15,493 nt of DNA, from contig JAHJRJ010000166.1 in the NCBI GenBank assembly GCA_018830765.1, forward strand, positions 1 through 15,493, read 5' to 3'. The notes beneath the pieces were generated by a model. It ran no database searches. It was not told the origin of the DNA and saw nothing but the letters and a program-made list of their open reading frames with translations. Below, piece by piece: positions 6,727 to 15,427 of the stretch. The number at the start of each line of letters is the position of its first letter. Position 1 is the stretch's first letter. The stretch is from Bacteroidota bacterium (GTDB lineage: Bacteria; Bacteroidota; Ignavibacteria; UBA10030; BY39). Position numbers and translations under genes: made by a program.

Positions 6727-8325
6727 ATGAAAGCAGAAAAATTAATCGGAATAATTGAATCGGTAACCAGTAACAAAGTTGTGGCAATAATTAAGGATGA
6801 ATCCGAGATTAAAAAAAACATATTGGATTTACATTTGAGAATAGGACAAATCGGGTCTTACGTTGTTATACCGACCGACGATGTTCAAGTTATAGGAATA
6901 ATTACTGAAAGCCGTATTAGATTTGAGAAATTCGACACCAGACCGTCTGACCAGCTAAAAGAAATCTATATTCAGCTTGTCGGAACACTACGTTCGGGGA
7001 GATTCGAAAAAGGAGTTTCGAAATTTCCACTAATAGGCGATTATATTTATGCGACCGACAAAGAAGATTTGAAGTTGATATTTTCCTCTTACAGAGATCA
7101 AGATTTTTCGATAGGAGAAATATCCTTACTCGAAGGTGAACGCCAGTACTTAGACCCTAATAAATTTTTTGCAAAGCATATCGCTTTGATGGGTTCAACT
7201 GGTTCGGGAAAATCTTTTACTGTTTCTTCTTTGATTCAAAAAGTTCAAAATCTTGAGAATACCCACGTGATTATTTTAGATTTGCACGGCGAATACGAAG
7301 CGGCATTTAAAGACACGGGGAACCTGATAAAATTAGCCGAGCTTGAACTACCCTATTGGTTAATGAACTTCGAGGAAATTCAAGAAACATTTATCGATGA
7401 AAACGAGCCAACCGTAAATAATCAAATGATGATTTTGAAAGAGTCGATATTAGACTCTAAGAAAGGTAAAAATCCTTCTCTAAAAGAAGTATTAACGATT
7501 GACACACCCGTTTTCTTTGATTTTATGGATGTAAAAGTTAGGATGCAATCGCTCGATACAGAAAGATTGTTAGGAGGAAAAGAAGGACCGTTCTACGGAC
7601 AATTTACGAGGTTTCTGGTTCGTCTCGACAGTAAATTAAACGACAGACGATATGAATTTCTTTTCAAACCAAAGAACTACCGTTCATCAGACACGTTACC
7701 GTCTCTGATGTCGAAACTTCTCGGTTTAGAAAACGGAAAGAAGATAACCGTGATTGATATGAGTGCAGTGCCGTTCGACGTGGCAAACGTGCTAGTTTCA
7801 CTACTCGGCAGAGTAATTTTTGATTTTAATGTATGGAATAAAAACCGGCGTGATTTTCCGATTTTAATAGTTTTCGAAGAAGCGCACACGTATCTATCGA
7901 ATACTGAAGGATCGCGAGGTAGGTCCGCCCGAAAAACTGTCGAACGCATCGCCAAAGAAGGTAGGAAATACGGTGTCAGTTGTATGATTGTGAGCCAACG
8001 ACCTGCGGAGATTTCAGAGACGGTTCTTTCTCAGTGCAACAATTTCGTTACGATGAGACTTATTAATCCACACGACCAAAATTATGTACGCAAGCATGTA
8101 CCAGAGGCAATGGAAAATTTCATCGACGTCCTCCCTACTTTGCGACAGGGCGAAGCATTTATCCTCGGTGATGCTGTTGCGATTCCCACACGCGTGATGA
8201 TAGATAAACCAAATCCCGAACCCACAGGATCCGACATCCAATTCTTTGACAAATGGAAGGAAAAAGAAAGCGATGTAGATGCCAAAGAGGTAATCGATAG
8301 GTGGTGGAAACAGATTAGATCGTAA
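6727..8325 (+). CDS. HerA-like DUF87 family ATPase
   Basis: This is an FtsK/HerA-superfamily ATPase expected to form a hexameric ring and move along DNA. The N-terminal about 110 residues look like the HAS-barrel that precedes the motor in HerA. Walker A is GSTGSGKS at 156-163, Walker B is ILIVFEEAH at 379-387, and the VSQRPAEISETVLSQCNN stretch follows in the sensor and arginine region typical of HerA. The 532 residues are within the usual bacterial HerA-like range. Archaeal and some bacterial HerA work with the nuclease NurA, and some bacterial homologues form SIR2-HerA defence pairs. Neither partner is next to it here, so its role (DNA end processing, segregation or defence) is open. The ATG lies 18 bases after the phosphatase remnant, with only a weak ribosome-binding site. 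Confidence 0.88.
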   Translation: MKAEKLIGIIESVTSNKVVAIIKDESEIKKNILDLHLRIGQIGSYVVIPTDDVQVIGIITESRIRFEKFDTRPSDQLKEIYIQLVGTLRSGRFEKGVSKFPLIGDYIYATDKEDLKLIFSSYRDQDFSIGEISLLEGERQYLDPNKFFAKHIALMGSTGSGKSFTVSSLIQKVQNLENTHVIILDLHGEYEAAFKDTGNLIKLAELELPYWLMNFEEIQETFIDENEPTVNNQMMILKESILDSKKGKNPSLKEVLTIDTPVFFDFMDVKVRMQSLDTERLLGGKEGPFYGQFTRFLVRLDSKLNDRRYEFLFKPKNYRSSDTLPSLMSKLLGLENGKKITVIDMSAVPFDVANVLVSLLGRVIFDFNVWNKNRRDFPILIVFEEAHTYLSNTEGSRGRSARKTVERIAKEGRKYGVSCMIVSQRPAEISETVLSQCNNFVTMRLINPHDQNYVRKHVPEAMENFIDVLPTLRQGEAFILGDAVAIPTRVMIDKPNPEPTGSDIQFFDKWKEKESDVDAKEVIDRWWKQIRS

Positions 8326-8405
8326 GGCGAGCCGTGAGTTTAGAGCAGTGAGCAGCAAATATTGCGTGCCCACGGCACTCTGCGATCTCCACTTTATTTT
8401 TTTAC

Positions 8406-8438
8406 CGCAAAGAACGCAGAGTAGGCGCAAAGCACGCA
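8406..8438. repeat. Two 13-base direct repeats, CGCAAAG(A/C)ACGCA
   Basis: CGCAAAGAACGCA at 8406-8418 recurs as CGCAAAGCACGCA at 8426-8438 with one mismatch and a 20-base period. It lies between the 3' ends of the convergent HerA-like and M16 genes. Similar CGCAAAG-type runs occur as dispersed intergenic repeats in many environmental bacterial genomes (general knowledge, not checked here). Confidence 0.7.
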
Positions 8439-8462
8439 AGGGGATAAATCTCTGTTTACATT

Positions 8463-8500
8463 CTTCGTGGAGCTTCGTGTATTCTTCGTGCGACTTCGTG
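8463..8500. repeat. Four CTTCGTG repeats spaced by about one helical turn
   Basis: CTTCGTG occurs at 8463-8469, 8473-8479, 8484-8490 and 8494-8500, with 10-, 11- and 10-base periods. The array ends four bases before the stop codon of the M16 gene on the minus strand. With the repeats at 8406-8438 it makes up most of the right half of the 178-base convergent intergenic region, where I see no clear terminator or gene. Confidence 0.75.
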
Positions 8501-8503
8501 TAA

Positions 8504-9946
8504 TTATTCTTTCCCTTTCTCATCGCAGATTATTACTCTACCGTAACCCAATCTCTCTATTTTCTCCTTTATGGCATTTTTATCTCCGACAACAACTATC
8601 GTAATAATTTCAGGGTGTAAATATTTATTGGCAATATAACGAATATCTTCGCGTGTAATCCTTTTATATTTCTCGATAAGTGTCGAAAAATAATCCTCAG
8701 GTAAATTAAATAATTCGATAGCCATTAATTGACCAGCAATCTGCGCCGGTGTTTCAAAAACGCGCGGTAAACGTTGAATGACGGCAGTCTTGTACATCTC
8801 AAATTCATCTTCGGGCACTAGTTCGTCACGCACACGATTGATTTCTTTCATAAATTCAATTATTGAGCTGTCCGTTACGTCTGTTTTCACACCGGCATAC
8901 GCAAGGAATGGTCCCGGATACCGCATCATAGCAAAGTACGCATACGCACCGTAAGTATATCCTTTTGCTTCCCTTAAATTTAAAAATAAGCGCCCGTTTG
9001 ATGCGCCTAAAATTTGATTTAAAATATTAACCGCATGAAAATCAGTATTGTTTCTCTCTATTCCTATATTTCCTACTCTGATTTGAGATTGTGGCGCATC
9101 TTCTTTATGCACGATATAGATTCTGGGTTCCGATTCTCCTTCCGGTTTTTTTACAATGGGAAGTACAACATCTTTCTTCTTCCATTTGCCGAAATATTTT
9201 TCAGCCATCTTTATGGCTTCATTTTTAGTAATATCCCCCACAACGATTAACGAAGCATTATTCGGAGAATAGTAAGTATGATAAAATATCTTTACGTCTT
9301 CAATGTTAATATTGCTAACGGATTCTTCGTTCCCATCTAAGTTTTGACTGTATGGATGTTCCGACCCGAAAAGTTTTTGATTAAAAATATTCGTCGCGAT
9401 TATATCTGGACGTACTTTTTGTGCGAGTAAATCGGTGAGTAGTTCATTCTTTAATCTATCAAATTCACTTTGTGGAAATTTTGGATTTAAGATGATATCT
9501 GAAAATATATCCATAGCAGAGGATAGATGTTCTTTGAGTGTGAGTAAACTGCCTAAGCTGCCGTCAAAATTAGCTGAAGTCGAGACGCTTGCACCAATAA
9601 AATCCAGATCGTCGGCAATTTGCAAAGCCGAACGCTTCTTCGTTCCTTCGTCTAACATATCGGCAGTTAAGTTTGCTAAACCAGCTTTACCTTTTGGGTC
9701 TCCTTCTGCACCGGTTTTTATTACTAATTGCAATTGAACAACGGGAAGCTCACGATGTTCAACTATCAAAATATTTAAACCGTTTTTCAGTTTTGCGCGT
9801 TCGATCTTCGGTAACTCCATTGAAAACAACTTGCCTGGTTTAGGTTCTTGCGACCGATCAATATTTTGATTAACGAAAAACGTTTGGGCATTAAGTATTC
9901 CAACAAACAACACCAACATAATTATTGTATTTAATATTATTTTCAT
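8504..9946 (-). CDS. M16 family peptidase-like protein, non-catalytic partner subunit
   Basis: This is an exported member of the M16 (insulinase/processing peptidase) family. An N-terminal signal peptide (residues 1-20, hydrophobic core then ILNAQ) sends it to the periplasm or envelope. Where M16 enzymes have the zinc-binding HxxEH, this protein reads NLTAD (92-96), so it cannot bind zinc there. It does keep the downstream GRLFLNLREAKGYTYG stretch, whose Arg and Tyr are the conserved pair of the companion subunit in two-chain M16B enzymes. It probably forms a heterodimer with the product of the gene 15 bases upstream. I chose the ATG at 9946 because GGAG sits just upstream and the signal peptide follows at once; a GTG at 9961 in frame would add five residues. 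Length 480. Confidence 0.9.
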   Translation of the reverse strand: MKIILNTIIMLVLFVGILNAQTFFVNQNIDRSQEPKPGKLFSMELPKIERAKLKNGLNILIVEHRELPVVQLQLVIKTGAEGDPKGKAGLANLTADMLDEGTKKRSALQIADDLDFIGASVSTSANFDGSLGSLLTLKEHLSSAMDIFSDIILNPKFPQSEFDRLKNELLTDLLAQKVRPDIIATNIFNQKLFGSEHPYSQNLDGNEESVSNINIEDVKIFYHTYYSPNNASLIVVGDITKNEAIKMAEKYFGKWKKKDVVLPIVKKPEGESEPRIYIVHKEDAPQSQIRVGNIGIERNNTDFHAVNILNQILGASNGRLFLNLREAKGYTYGAYAYFAMMRYPGPFLAYAGVKTDVTDSSIIEFMKEINRVRDELVPEDEFEMYKTAVIQRLPRVFETPAQIAGQLMAIELFNLPEDYFSTLIEKYKRITREDIRYIANKYLHPEIITIVVVGDKNAIKEKIERLGYGRVIICDEKGKE

Positions 9947-9961
9947 AATTTTCTCCGTCAC

Positions 9962-11317
9962 TTATCCACCCGCTTGAAGATCCAATTTACCCGTGGGAAC
10001 AACACTTAATATCACACGGCCTGCGACTTTCAGATACTTACTTGCCGTTTTTATGATGTCTTCTTTAGTAACTTTTTGGTATCTATCTAAATCATAATTG
10101 AATTTTTCTGGATTGCCTAAAAAGATATTGTAATAATTCAACTGATCAGTTTTTGAGCCAAATCCACCTAATTGTTGCAAACGATAAATGAAGCTCGCAC
10201 GCAATCCGTTTTTCGCCCTCTGCAGTTCGCGGTCTGAAACACCGTTTGTGATGATTTTATCTATTTCTTTATATATCTCATCTTCAAGTTGTTTTAAAGG
10301 TTGGTCGGGCTTGCCCGTGACTACAAGTCCGAAGTAACCTGTTAGTTCCTGTCCGTATTGAAATACATAAACTTCTTGTGCGATCTGTTTTTCATAAACA
10401 AGAGATTTGTACAAGCGGGAATTTTTCCCGTCCGATAAAATTTGACCTAAAATATCGAGCGCTGCATCGTCATCCGCAAAATTCAGTGTCGAAAGATAAT
10501 ATATATACAAACGCGGCAGCTCCACTTTATCCTCAAGGACTATACGTTTAGCTTCATTTAATGAATGTGCAAGCGGATTAGGTTTAGGAATTTCCGGTAC
10601 CGGTGGTATGTCGCCGAAATATTTATCCACGAGAATTTTAGTTTCTTCTACGTCAATATCTCCGCCGATACACAAACTTGCGTTATTAGGTCCGTAATAT
10701 TGGCGGAAAAATTCTTTCACATCTTCCAGCGATGCGGCATCCAAATCTTCTTGAGAACCGATGGGAAGCCAATGATAAGGTGAGCCAGGCGGATACAAAG
10801 CTTCCACTAATTTAACATTAGCTAATCCATAGGGTTGGTTTTCGTATATCTGACGACGCTCATTTTTGACGACATCGCGTTGTAAATCTAATCGTTCTTG
10901 CGTAATCGCGTTGAGCAAAAAGCCCATCCTATCGGCTTCTAGCCATAACACAGGTTCCAGATAGTTTTTCGGAACGAGTGTCCAATAATTCGTCCTATCA
11001 TTTCCTGTTGAGCCGTTGTTTAATCCGCCCGACCCGTCGACGATTTCATCGTATCTTCCGTCAGGAACGTTCTCGGAACCTTCATACATAAGATGCTCGA
11101 AAAGATGTGCGAAACCCGTCCTTCCGGGTTTCTCTCGGGCAGCTCCGACGTGGTACCAGATGTTCGTGGTAACTAACGGAACTGATCGGTCGACGTGAAG
11201 AATAACTTGTAAACCGTTTAGTAGTGAATATTTTTCATATTTGATATCTATTTGAGAAAAAACCTGGTGAAAAAATAATAAGACAAGAGCGATAATAAAA
11301 GCCATTTTTAGCTTCAT
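9962..11317 (-). CDS. M16 family zinc metallopeptidase, catalytic subunit
   Basis: This is an exported zinc peptidase of the M16 (pitrilysin-like) family. Residues 1-21 form a signal peptide ending VFSQ. The inverted zinc motif HLFEH is at 71-75 (His71, Glu74, His75), and the third ligand is likely Glu153 in the VVKNERRQ segment. The NGSTGNDRTNYW stretch (101-112) between them is typical of the family. At 451 residues it is the half-size form, which acts as a dimer with a second M16 chain. The next gene downstream supplies just such a chain lacking the zinc site. The ATG is preceded by an AAAGG-type ribosome-binding site. It begins 56 bases after the hydrogenase large subunit stop, so it may be in the same transcript or have its own promoter; none was recognised. 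Confidence 0.92.
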   Translation of the reverse strand: MKLKMAFIIALVLLFFHQVFSQIDIKYEKYSLLNGLQVILHVDRSVPLVTTNIWYHVGAAREKPGRTGFAHLFEHLMYEGSENVPDGRYDEIVDGSGGLNNGSTGNDRTNYWTLVPKNYLEPVLWLEADRMGFLLNAITQERLDLQRDVVKNERRQIYENQPYGLANVKLVEALYPPGSPYHWLPIGSQEDLDAASLEDVKEFFRQYYGPNNASLCIGGDIDVEETKILVDKYFGDIPPVPEIPKPNPLAHSLNEAKRIVLEDKVELPRLYIYYLSTLNFADDDAALDILGQILSDGKNSRLYKSLVYEKQIAQEVYVFQYGQELTGYFGLVVTGKPDQPLKQLEDEIYKEIDKIITNGVSDRELQRAKNGLRASFIYRLQQLGGFGSKTDQLNYYNIFLGNPEKFNYDLDRYQKVTKEDIIKTASKYLKVAGRVILSVVPTGKLDLQAGG

Positions 11318-11373
11318 TTCGTACCTTTCGATGGTTTGAATCGTTAATTTAGGAAAACTTATAGAGAAATCGC

Positions 11374-12837
11374 TCAGCCTCGCTGAACTATATCTATTAT
11401 ATTACCACTTGAATCAAAAATCCTTACTTCCATCGGCATTTTACCGGGCATGTAGTGAGTAGCGCAACCAAAACAGGGGTCGTAAGCACGGAATGCCATT
11501 TCAATCTTGTTAAGTGTACCTTCTGTAACTTCAACACCTTTTTTGATAAGTCCACGAGCAGCTTTATTAATCGACATTGAAATCGGTGCATAGTTGTTTG
11601 TCGTTCCGACGATAAGATTGACTTTTGTAAGAATACCTCTTTCATCCGTTGTGTAATGATGCGTCAATGTCCCGCGTGGGGCTTCAACAATTCCAACGCC
11701 TTCAGTTGGAGTTTCTGTAGGAATAGTCCTGATATTCGTACCTGTAATTTCCGGGTCGCGCGATAAATCCAACGCCATCTCTGCTGCGCTCAAAAGCTCG
11801 ATTATTCTCGCCCAGTGTGTTGCAAGTGTTGCATGAACCGGCTTGCCTCCGAGCGTTTTATACATACAATCATATTCTTCCTGTGCAGCAGGTGTTGGCA
11901 TACCGTCGGCTGCGTTTAATCTTGACAAAGGTGTCGCTCTATAAACTCCGCTATCTTTTCCTTCCATAAAGCCTTTCCATCCGACTTTTTTTAGGAACGG
12001 AAATTTCAGATAAGTCCATGGTTCAACATGCTCCGCGACATTCTCCAAATATTCATTCGGAGAATATTTTACGAATTCTTTTCCGTCAGGGTCAACCACT
12101 CTGACTTTTCCGTCGTAAAAGTTTACTCTGTTTTTTTCATCAACAAGTCCCATTGAATATATCTTGCTGGAAAACGTATCGGATAAAATTAAATCTACAT
12201 ATCCTTGGTTTGCTAGTACAATGTCGTTAAATATTTTGATTGTAAATTTACCGAAGTCAACAAACCACTTGCAATGTTCCTCTATCTCTTTTCGTTCTTC
12301 CTCTGTAATTCCACGACTTACACCACCGGGCATAGATGTAACTTGGTGGGTTTGTTTACCGCCAAGAGTTTTGATGACTGCTTGAGTGCGTTTTCTCATT
12401 TCGATTACTTTGCCGCCAATCTCCAACCCAACTTTTTTGACTACGCCCAAGATATTTCTTTCTGCTGCAGGCGCATCTGGACCGACTACGAAGTCTGGAC
12501 CACCGAGTGCATAGAAGTGCGTTGTGTGGTCGCCTGCGAAGAAAACATTATACAATAATTCTCTGAGCTTTTTTGCGGTCGGAGGAATTTGAACATGGAA
12601 TACAGCATCGCAAGCTTTTGCCGATGCCATGTGGTGGGCTTCAGGGCAGACGCCGCAAATGCGTGTCGTTATCCTCGGCATTTCCTCAACGGGTCGACCG
12701 ACGCAAAACTGTTCGAAACCTCTTAGCTCAGGAATTTGGAAATAAGTATTTGCTACTTCCCCATCATCGTTAAGGAAAATATCTATTTTTCCATGGCCTT
12801 CAAGGCGGGTAATTGGATCTATTTTTATCTGCTTCAT
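11374..12837 (-). CDS. mvhA: Group 3c [NiFe] hydrogenase large subunit (MvhA/VhuA type)
   Basis: This catalytic subunit carries the NiFe(CN)2CO centre and oxidises or forms H2 in the cytoplasm. The L1 motif RICGVC (Cys61, Cys64) and L2 motif DPCFGCATH (Cys455, Cys458, His461) supply the four metal-binding cysteines. After His461 there is a 26-residue tail of the kind removed by a maturation protease. No protease gene lies in the window. Both metal motifs use ordinary cysteine, and no in-frame TGA suggests selenocysteine. The neighbours MvhD and MvhG place it in the group that couples to heterodisulfide reductase and not in the F420- or NAD-linked groups. The start ATG overlaps the mvhG stop (ATGA) and has AAGGAG upstream, so the two subunits are translationally coupled. 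Length 487. Confidence 0.93.
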   Translation of the reverse strand: MKQIKIDPITRLEGHGKIDIFLNDDGEVANTYFQIPELRGFEQFCVGRPVEEMPRITTRICGVCPEAHHMASAKACDAVFHVQIPPTAKKLRELLYNVFFAGDHTTHFYALGGPDFVVGPDAPAAERNILGVVKKVGLEIGGKVIEMRKRTQAVIKTLGGKQTHQVTSMPGGVSRGITEEERKEIEEHCKWFVDFGKFTIKIFNDIVLANQGYVDLILSDTFSSKIYSMGLVDEKNRVNFYDGKVRVVDPDGKEFVKYSPNEYLENVAEHVEPWTYLKFPFLKKVGWKGFMEGKDSGVYRATPLSRLNAADGMPTPAAQEEYDCMYKTLGGKPVHATLATHWARIIELLSAAEMALDLSRDPEITGTNIRTIPTETPTEGVGIVEAPRGTLTHHYTTDERGILTKVNLIVGTTNNYAPISMSINKAARGLIKKGVEVTEGTLNKIEMAFRAYDPCFGCATHYMPGKMPMEVRIFDSSGNIIDIVQRG

Positions 12838-13796
12838 TGTTGTTTTCTCCTTAAAATAGAATGAGGTAATGAGAATGTATAAAATGTGCCAATCGGGTCA
12901 ACAATCTGATCAAAAATTTTATCAAGCTCTTCTGGTTCATGGGCATCTATCACGGAACCTAAGGCGCTCACCATTTTTGCACCTTGATCAAGGCAGTTAG
13001 GTGGTGGCCCATAACAACCACGACAAGCCATATTCGCTTTTGGACAGAGTGCCTCACAACCGCTTCGGGTTGCAGGTCCCATACATACTATTCCTTGATC
13101 TAATAGGCATAGATTCGGGTCGGGGATAATTTCATAGGGCCTGTAAAAGTTTTTCAATTTCTTTTCTTTCTTTTCCAGGGGGCATTCATCACAACAAGTT
13201 TTATCGCCCGCTCCTAATATCGACCCTGCTGGCGGTAATGGTTGACCACTCAATATATATTCAATGACTGACCATATTTGTTTTGGTTGAGGCGGGCATC
13301 CCGGAATATAGTACTCTACAGCCACGACCTGGTCCAACGATTTCACAACTTCATACATTTCCGGAATTTCAATTTCTCCCTCGGGCATCTTTGTATGGGT
13401 TTGCGGGTATACTCCACCATTTGTAACAATGGTTGATGGTGAATCTCTATAAACCCATTTGAAAATTTCTTCCTTAGTTGTTAAGTTTGCAAGCCCGGGG
13501 ATACCTCCTTCATAAGCGCACGACCCGAAGGCGACAAGTACCTTCGATTTTGCACGCATCAGATGAGCGAGCTCTTCATTTTCTGAATTTCGGATTGCAC
13601 CGTTGAATAAACATATATCGATACTTTTATCTTCCATCGCACGAACGTCTGCGTATTTAAAGTCCATAGCAACGGGCCAAAATACAATATCGAATGCGTT
13701 GGCAACGTCTAATATTTTTTCATGAAGGTCTAAAACAGCTATTTCACAACCGCCACAGCTTGCAGCCCAATACAGAGCTAATTTCGGTTTTGCCAT
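12834..13796 (-). CDS. mvhG: Group 3c [NiFe] hydrogenase small subunit (MvhG type)
   Basis: This electron-transfer subunit of the cytoplasmic hydrogenase carries electrons from the NiFe site through Fe-S clusters. The proximal cluster ligands are visible as CGGC (Cys14, Cys17), GSC (Cys93) and PGCPP (Cys167). Further cysteines occur at CCDEC (201-205) and in the C-terminal CMGPATRSGCEALCP and ACRGCYG segments (Cys230 to Cys261), consistent with additional [4Fe-4S] clusters. There is no twin-arginine signal peptide, which fits a soluble group 3 enzyme. A strong AAGGAG lies just upstream of the ATG. The gene starts 21 bases after mvhD and overlaps mvhA by four bases. Length 320. Confidence 0.92.
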   Translation of the reverse strand: MAKPKLALYWAASCGGCEIAVLDLHEKILDVANAFDIVFWPVAMDFKYADVRAMEDKSIDICLFNGAIRNSENEELAHLMRAKSKVLVAFGSCAYEGGIPGLANLTTKEEIFKWVYRDSPSTIVTNGGVYPQTHTKMPEGEIEIPEMYEVVKSLDQVVAVEYYIPGCPPQPKQIWSVIEYILSGQPLPPAGSILGAGDKTCCDECPLEKKEKKLKNFYRPYEIIPDPNLCLLDQGIVCMGPATRSGCEALCPKANMACRGCYGPPPNCLDQGAKMVSALGSVIDAHEPEELDKIFDQIVDPIGTFYTFSLPHSILRRKQQ

Positions 13797-13817
13797 ACAA
13801 ATCTCCTTAATTTATTT

Positions 13818-14231
13818 TCATTTATCGTTTTTCAGTTGTAGAGGACCGATTTGACGAATTTCTTCGGTCATTTCATTCACTACTTTTGCGAATCGGTCGC
13901 CTTCTGAAGCAGAAACCCATTCAAGTCGTAAACGACGGGTATCTATTCCGAATTCTTTTAAAAGGCGTTTTAAAAGTGGGATTCTTCTAATAGTTTTATA
14001 GTTTCCTTCCTGATAATGGCAATCGCCGAGATGACAACCCATTACCACCACACCATCAGCGCCAAGCTGGAAGGATTTGATTATAAATGTAGGGTCGACT
14101 CTGCCGCTGCACATTGTCCGAATGATTCGAACATTCGGAGCAGATTTTATACGGGAAACACCTGCCAAATCTGCTCCCGAGTATGAACACCAGTTACAAA
14201 GGAAACCGATAATTTTAGGTTCAAATGACAT
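13818..14231 (-). CDS. mvhD: Hydrogenase iron-sulfur subunit MvhD (FlpD family)
   Basis: This small [2Fe-2S] protein of the MvhD/FlpD family passes electrons between the hydrogenase (MvhAG) and HdrA of heterodisulfide reductase. The 137 residues contain five cysteines in family positions: Cys12 and Cys15 in LCNWCSY, Cys41 in RTMCSGR, and Cys66 and Cys71 in MGCHLGDCHY. Its presence is the best evidence that the hydrogenase is Hdr-coupled, and the partial HdrA-like end at the right edge of the window agrees with this. The ATG has an AAAGG upstream. It begins 21 bases after the radical SAM gene. Confidence 0.93.
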   Translation of the reverse strand: MSFEPKIIGFLCNWCSYSGADLAGVSRIKSAPNVRIIRTMCSGRVDPTFIIKSFQLGADGVVVMGCHLGDCHYQEGNYKTIRRIPLLKRLLKEFGIDTRRLRLEWVSASEGDRFAKVVNEMTEEIRQIGPLQLKNDK

Positions 14232-14252
14232 AATCTTTACCTTTCTTTTTAA

Positions 14253-15182
14253 CTAGATAACTTTTAACATATTTTCATACTTACCGAATCCTCGTTTTAG
14301 TCCGACCAATTCGGCATATTGTATTACAGATTCGTATTCTTTAGATGTAATTTGTCGGCTTAATTCCGGATATTTATAAGCTTTAAATGCCGGACGGTAT
14401 TGATCCATAATATTCACGTAGCTATCTATACATACCTCTTTAGCAATAAAGTCTAACACTTTTTTGGAACCGGCAATATTATTAGGAAGAATAAGATGTC
14501 TAATAAGTAAACCTTTTTCTGCGATTCCGAAAGTATTCAATTTCAAATCACCTACTTGCCGGTGCATTTCGATAACAGCATCTCTCACAACATCCCAATA
14601 ATCGCGAGCGCCGGAATACTTACGCGCATTGTCGTTGGAAGAATACTTAATATCTGGCATGTAAATATCAACTATTCCATCCAGGAGTTTGAGAGTTTCA
14701 ACTGATTCATAACCACCGCTGTTATAAACAAGCGGTATAGTCAATCCCTTTTCGACAGCAAAAATCAAAGCTTCTACAATTTGTGGTATAAAATGGGTTG
14801 GAGTTACTAAGTTTACGTTATGACAACCGAGATGCTGTAACGAGAGCATAGCTTCTGCAAGTTGATTAGTTGTTATTGCTTTACCGTGGCGCATATGACT
14901 TATATCGGCATTCTGGCAATAGAGACACCAAAGATTACAACTTGTGAAGAATATTGCCCCCGAACCATTCCATCCAACAAGCGGCGCTTCTTCGCCGTAA
15001 TGCGCCGATAAATTTGAGACTACAATTCTATCAGTGGAACGGCATACGCCGTGCTTTCCTTCAGATCGGTTAACTTTACACTCACGCGGACAAATCGTAC
15101 ATTCTTTCATCAACGATTTAAGTATCTTTGCTCGATAGGTTAGTTCACCCGAATTAAATGTTTTTATATAAAAAGGCTGCAT
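14253..15182 (-). CDS. PflX-like radical SAM protein
   Basis: This resembles the PflX family (related to pyruvate formate-lyase activating enzymes), whose substrate is unknown. The radical SAM CxxxCxxC is clear as CNLWCLYC (Cys82, Cys86, Cys89) in the context IFFTSCNLWCLYCQN. Four more cysteines near the N-terminus (Cys28, 31, 35, 47 in CTICPRECKVNR and GVC), followed by the HYGEEAPLVG stretch, are also characteristic of PflX. Its place between hdrA and mvhD suggests a link to hydrogenase or Hdr function or maturation, but that is inference. I chose the ATG at 15182, whose first base is the last base of the preceding stop (TGATG); a TTG three bases upstream would also be possible. Length 309. 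Confidence 0.85.
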   Translation of the reverse strand: MQPFYIKTFNSGELTYRAKILKSLMKECTICPRECKVNRSEGKHGVCRSTDRIVVSNLSAHYGEEAPLVGWNGSGAIFFTSCNLWCLYCQNADISHMRHGKAITTNQLAEAMLSLQHLGCHNVNLVTPTHFIPQIVEALIFAVEKGLTIPLVYNSGGYESVETLKLLDGIVDIYMPDIKYSSNDNARKYSGARDYWDVVRDAVIEMHRQVGDLKLNTFGIAEKGLLIRHLILPNNIAGSKKVLDFIAKEVCIDSYVNIMDQYRPAFKAYKYPELSRQITSKEYESVIQYAELVGLKRGFGKYENMLKVI

Positions 15183-15367
15183 CAATTTGACTCGTTTTTC
15201 TGCCTAAACTTTTCCATAATTGTATTTAAAGTCTTTTCTCTTAATCTTAATTCTTCTTTATAACTACGATTATCTGTATGCCGTATCTCATCTCGCAAAT
15301 CGTTTAAATAGCCGGAAAGAACATCTATCAGAAGTTCTAATTCCGTTTCAGTCAGATTATAATTCAT
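15182..15367 (-). CDS. Small acidic/basic helical protein of unknown function
   Basis: I do not recognise this 61-residue protein. It is highly charged, lacks cysteines and membrane segments, and reads as two amphipathic helices (about 6-27 and 34-56) broken near DNRS, which suggests a helical hairpin or coiled coil. An excellent ribosome-binding site (AAAGGAG, five bases before the ATG) and a one-base stop/start overlap with the radical SAM gene support it as real and co-translated. It lies between the probable hdrA end and the radical SAM gene, so it may belong to the hydrogenase operon. Confidence 0.8.
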   Translation of the reverse strand: MNYNLTETELELLIDVLSGYLNDLRDEIRHTDNRSYKEELRLREKTLNTIMEKFRQKNESN

Positions 15368-15427
15368 AACTTCTCCTTTCTTGGATAAGTTTTCATTAGA
15401 CCATAAGTCTTGAAAAATACTGATTTC

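Noticed and set aside
6727..8325. Linking the HerA-like ATPase with the R-M genes as one defence island
   Set aside because: The attC-like boundary and the EF-P gene separate them, and the ATPase shares the AT-rich composition of the chromosome, not that of the cassette.
8014..8523. Open frame on the minus strand (169 codons) covering the end of the HerA-like gene and the repeat spacer
   Set aside because: It runs through repeated intergenic sequence and antisense to a conserved ATPase end; its repetitive KSHEEYTKLHEE text only reflects the CTTCGTG repeats.
11374..11386. Small palindrome TCAGC-CTC-GCTGA at the mvhA stop codon
   Set aside because: A 5-bp stem without a U-tract is too weak to call a terminator between mvhA and the M16 gene.
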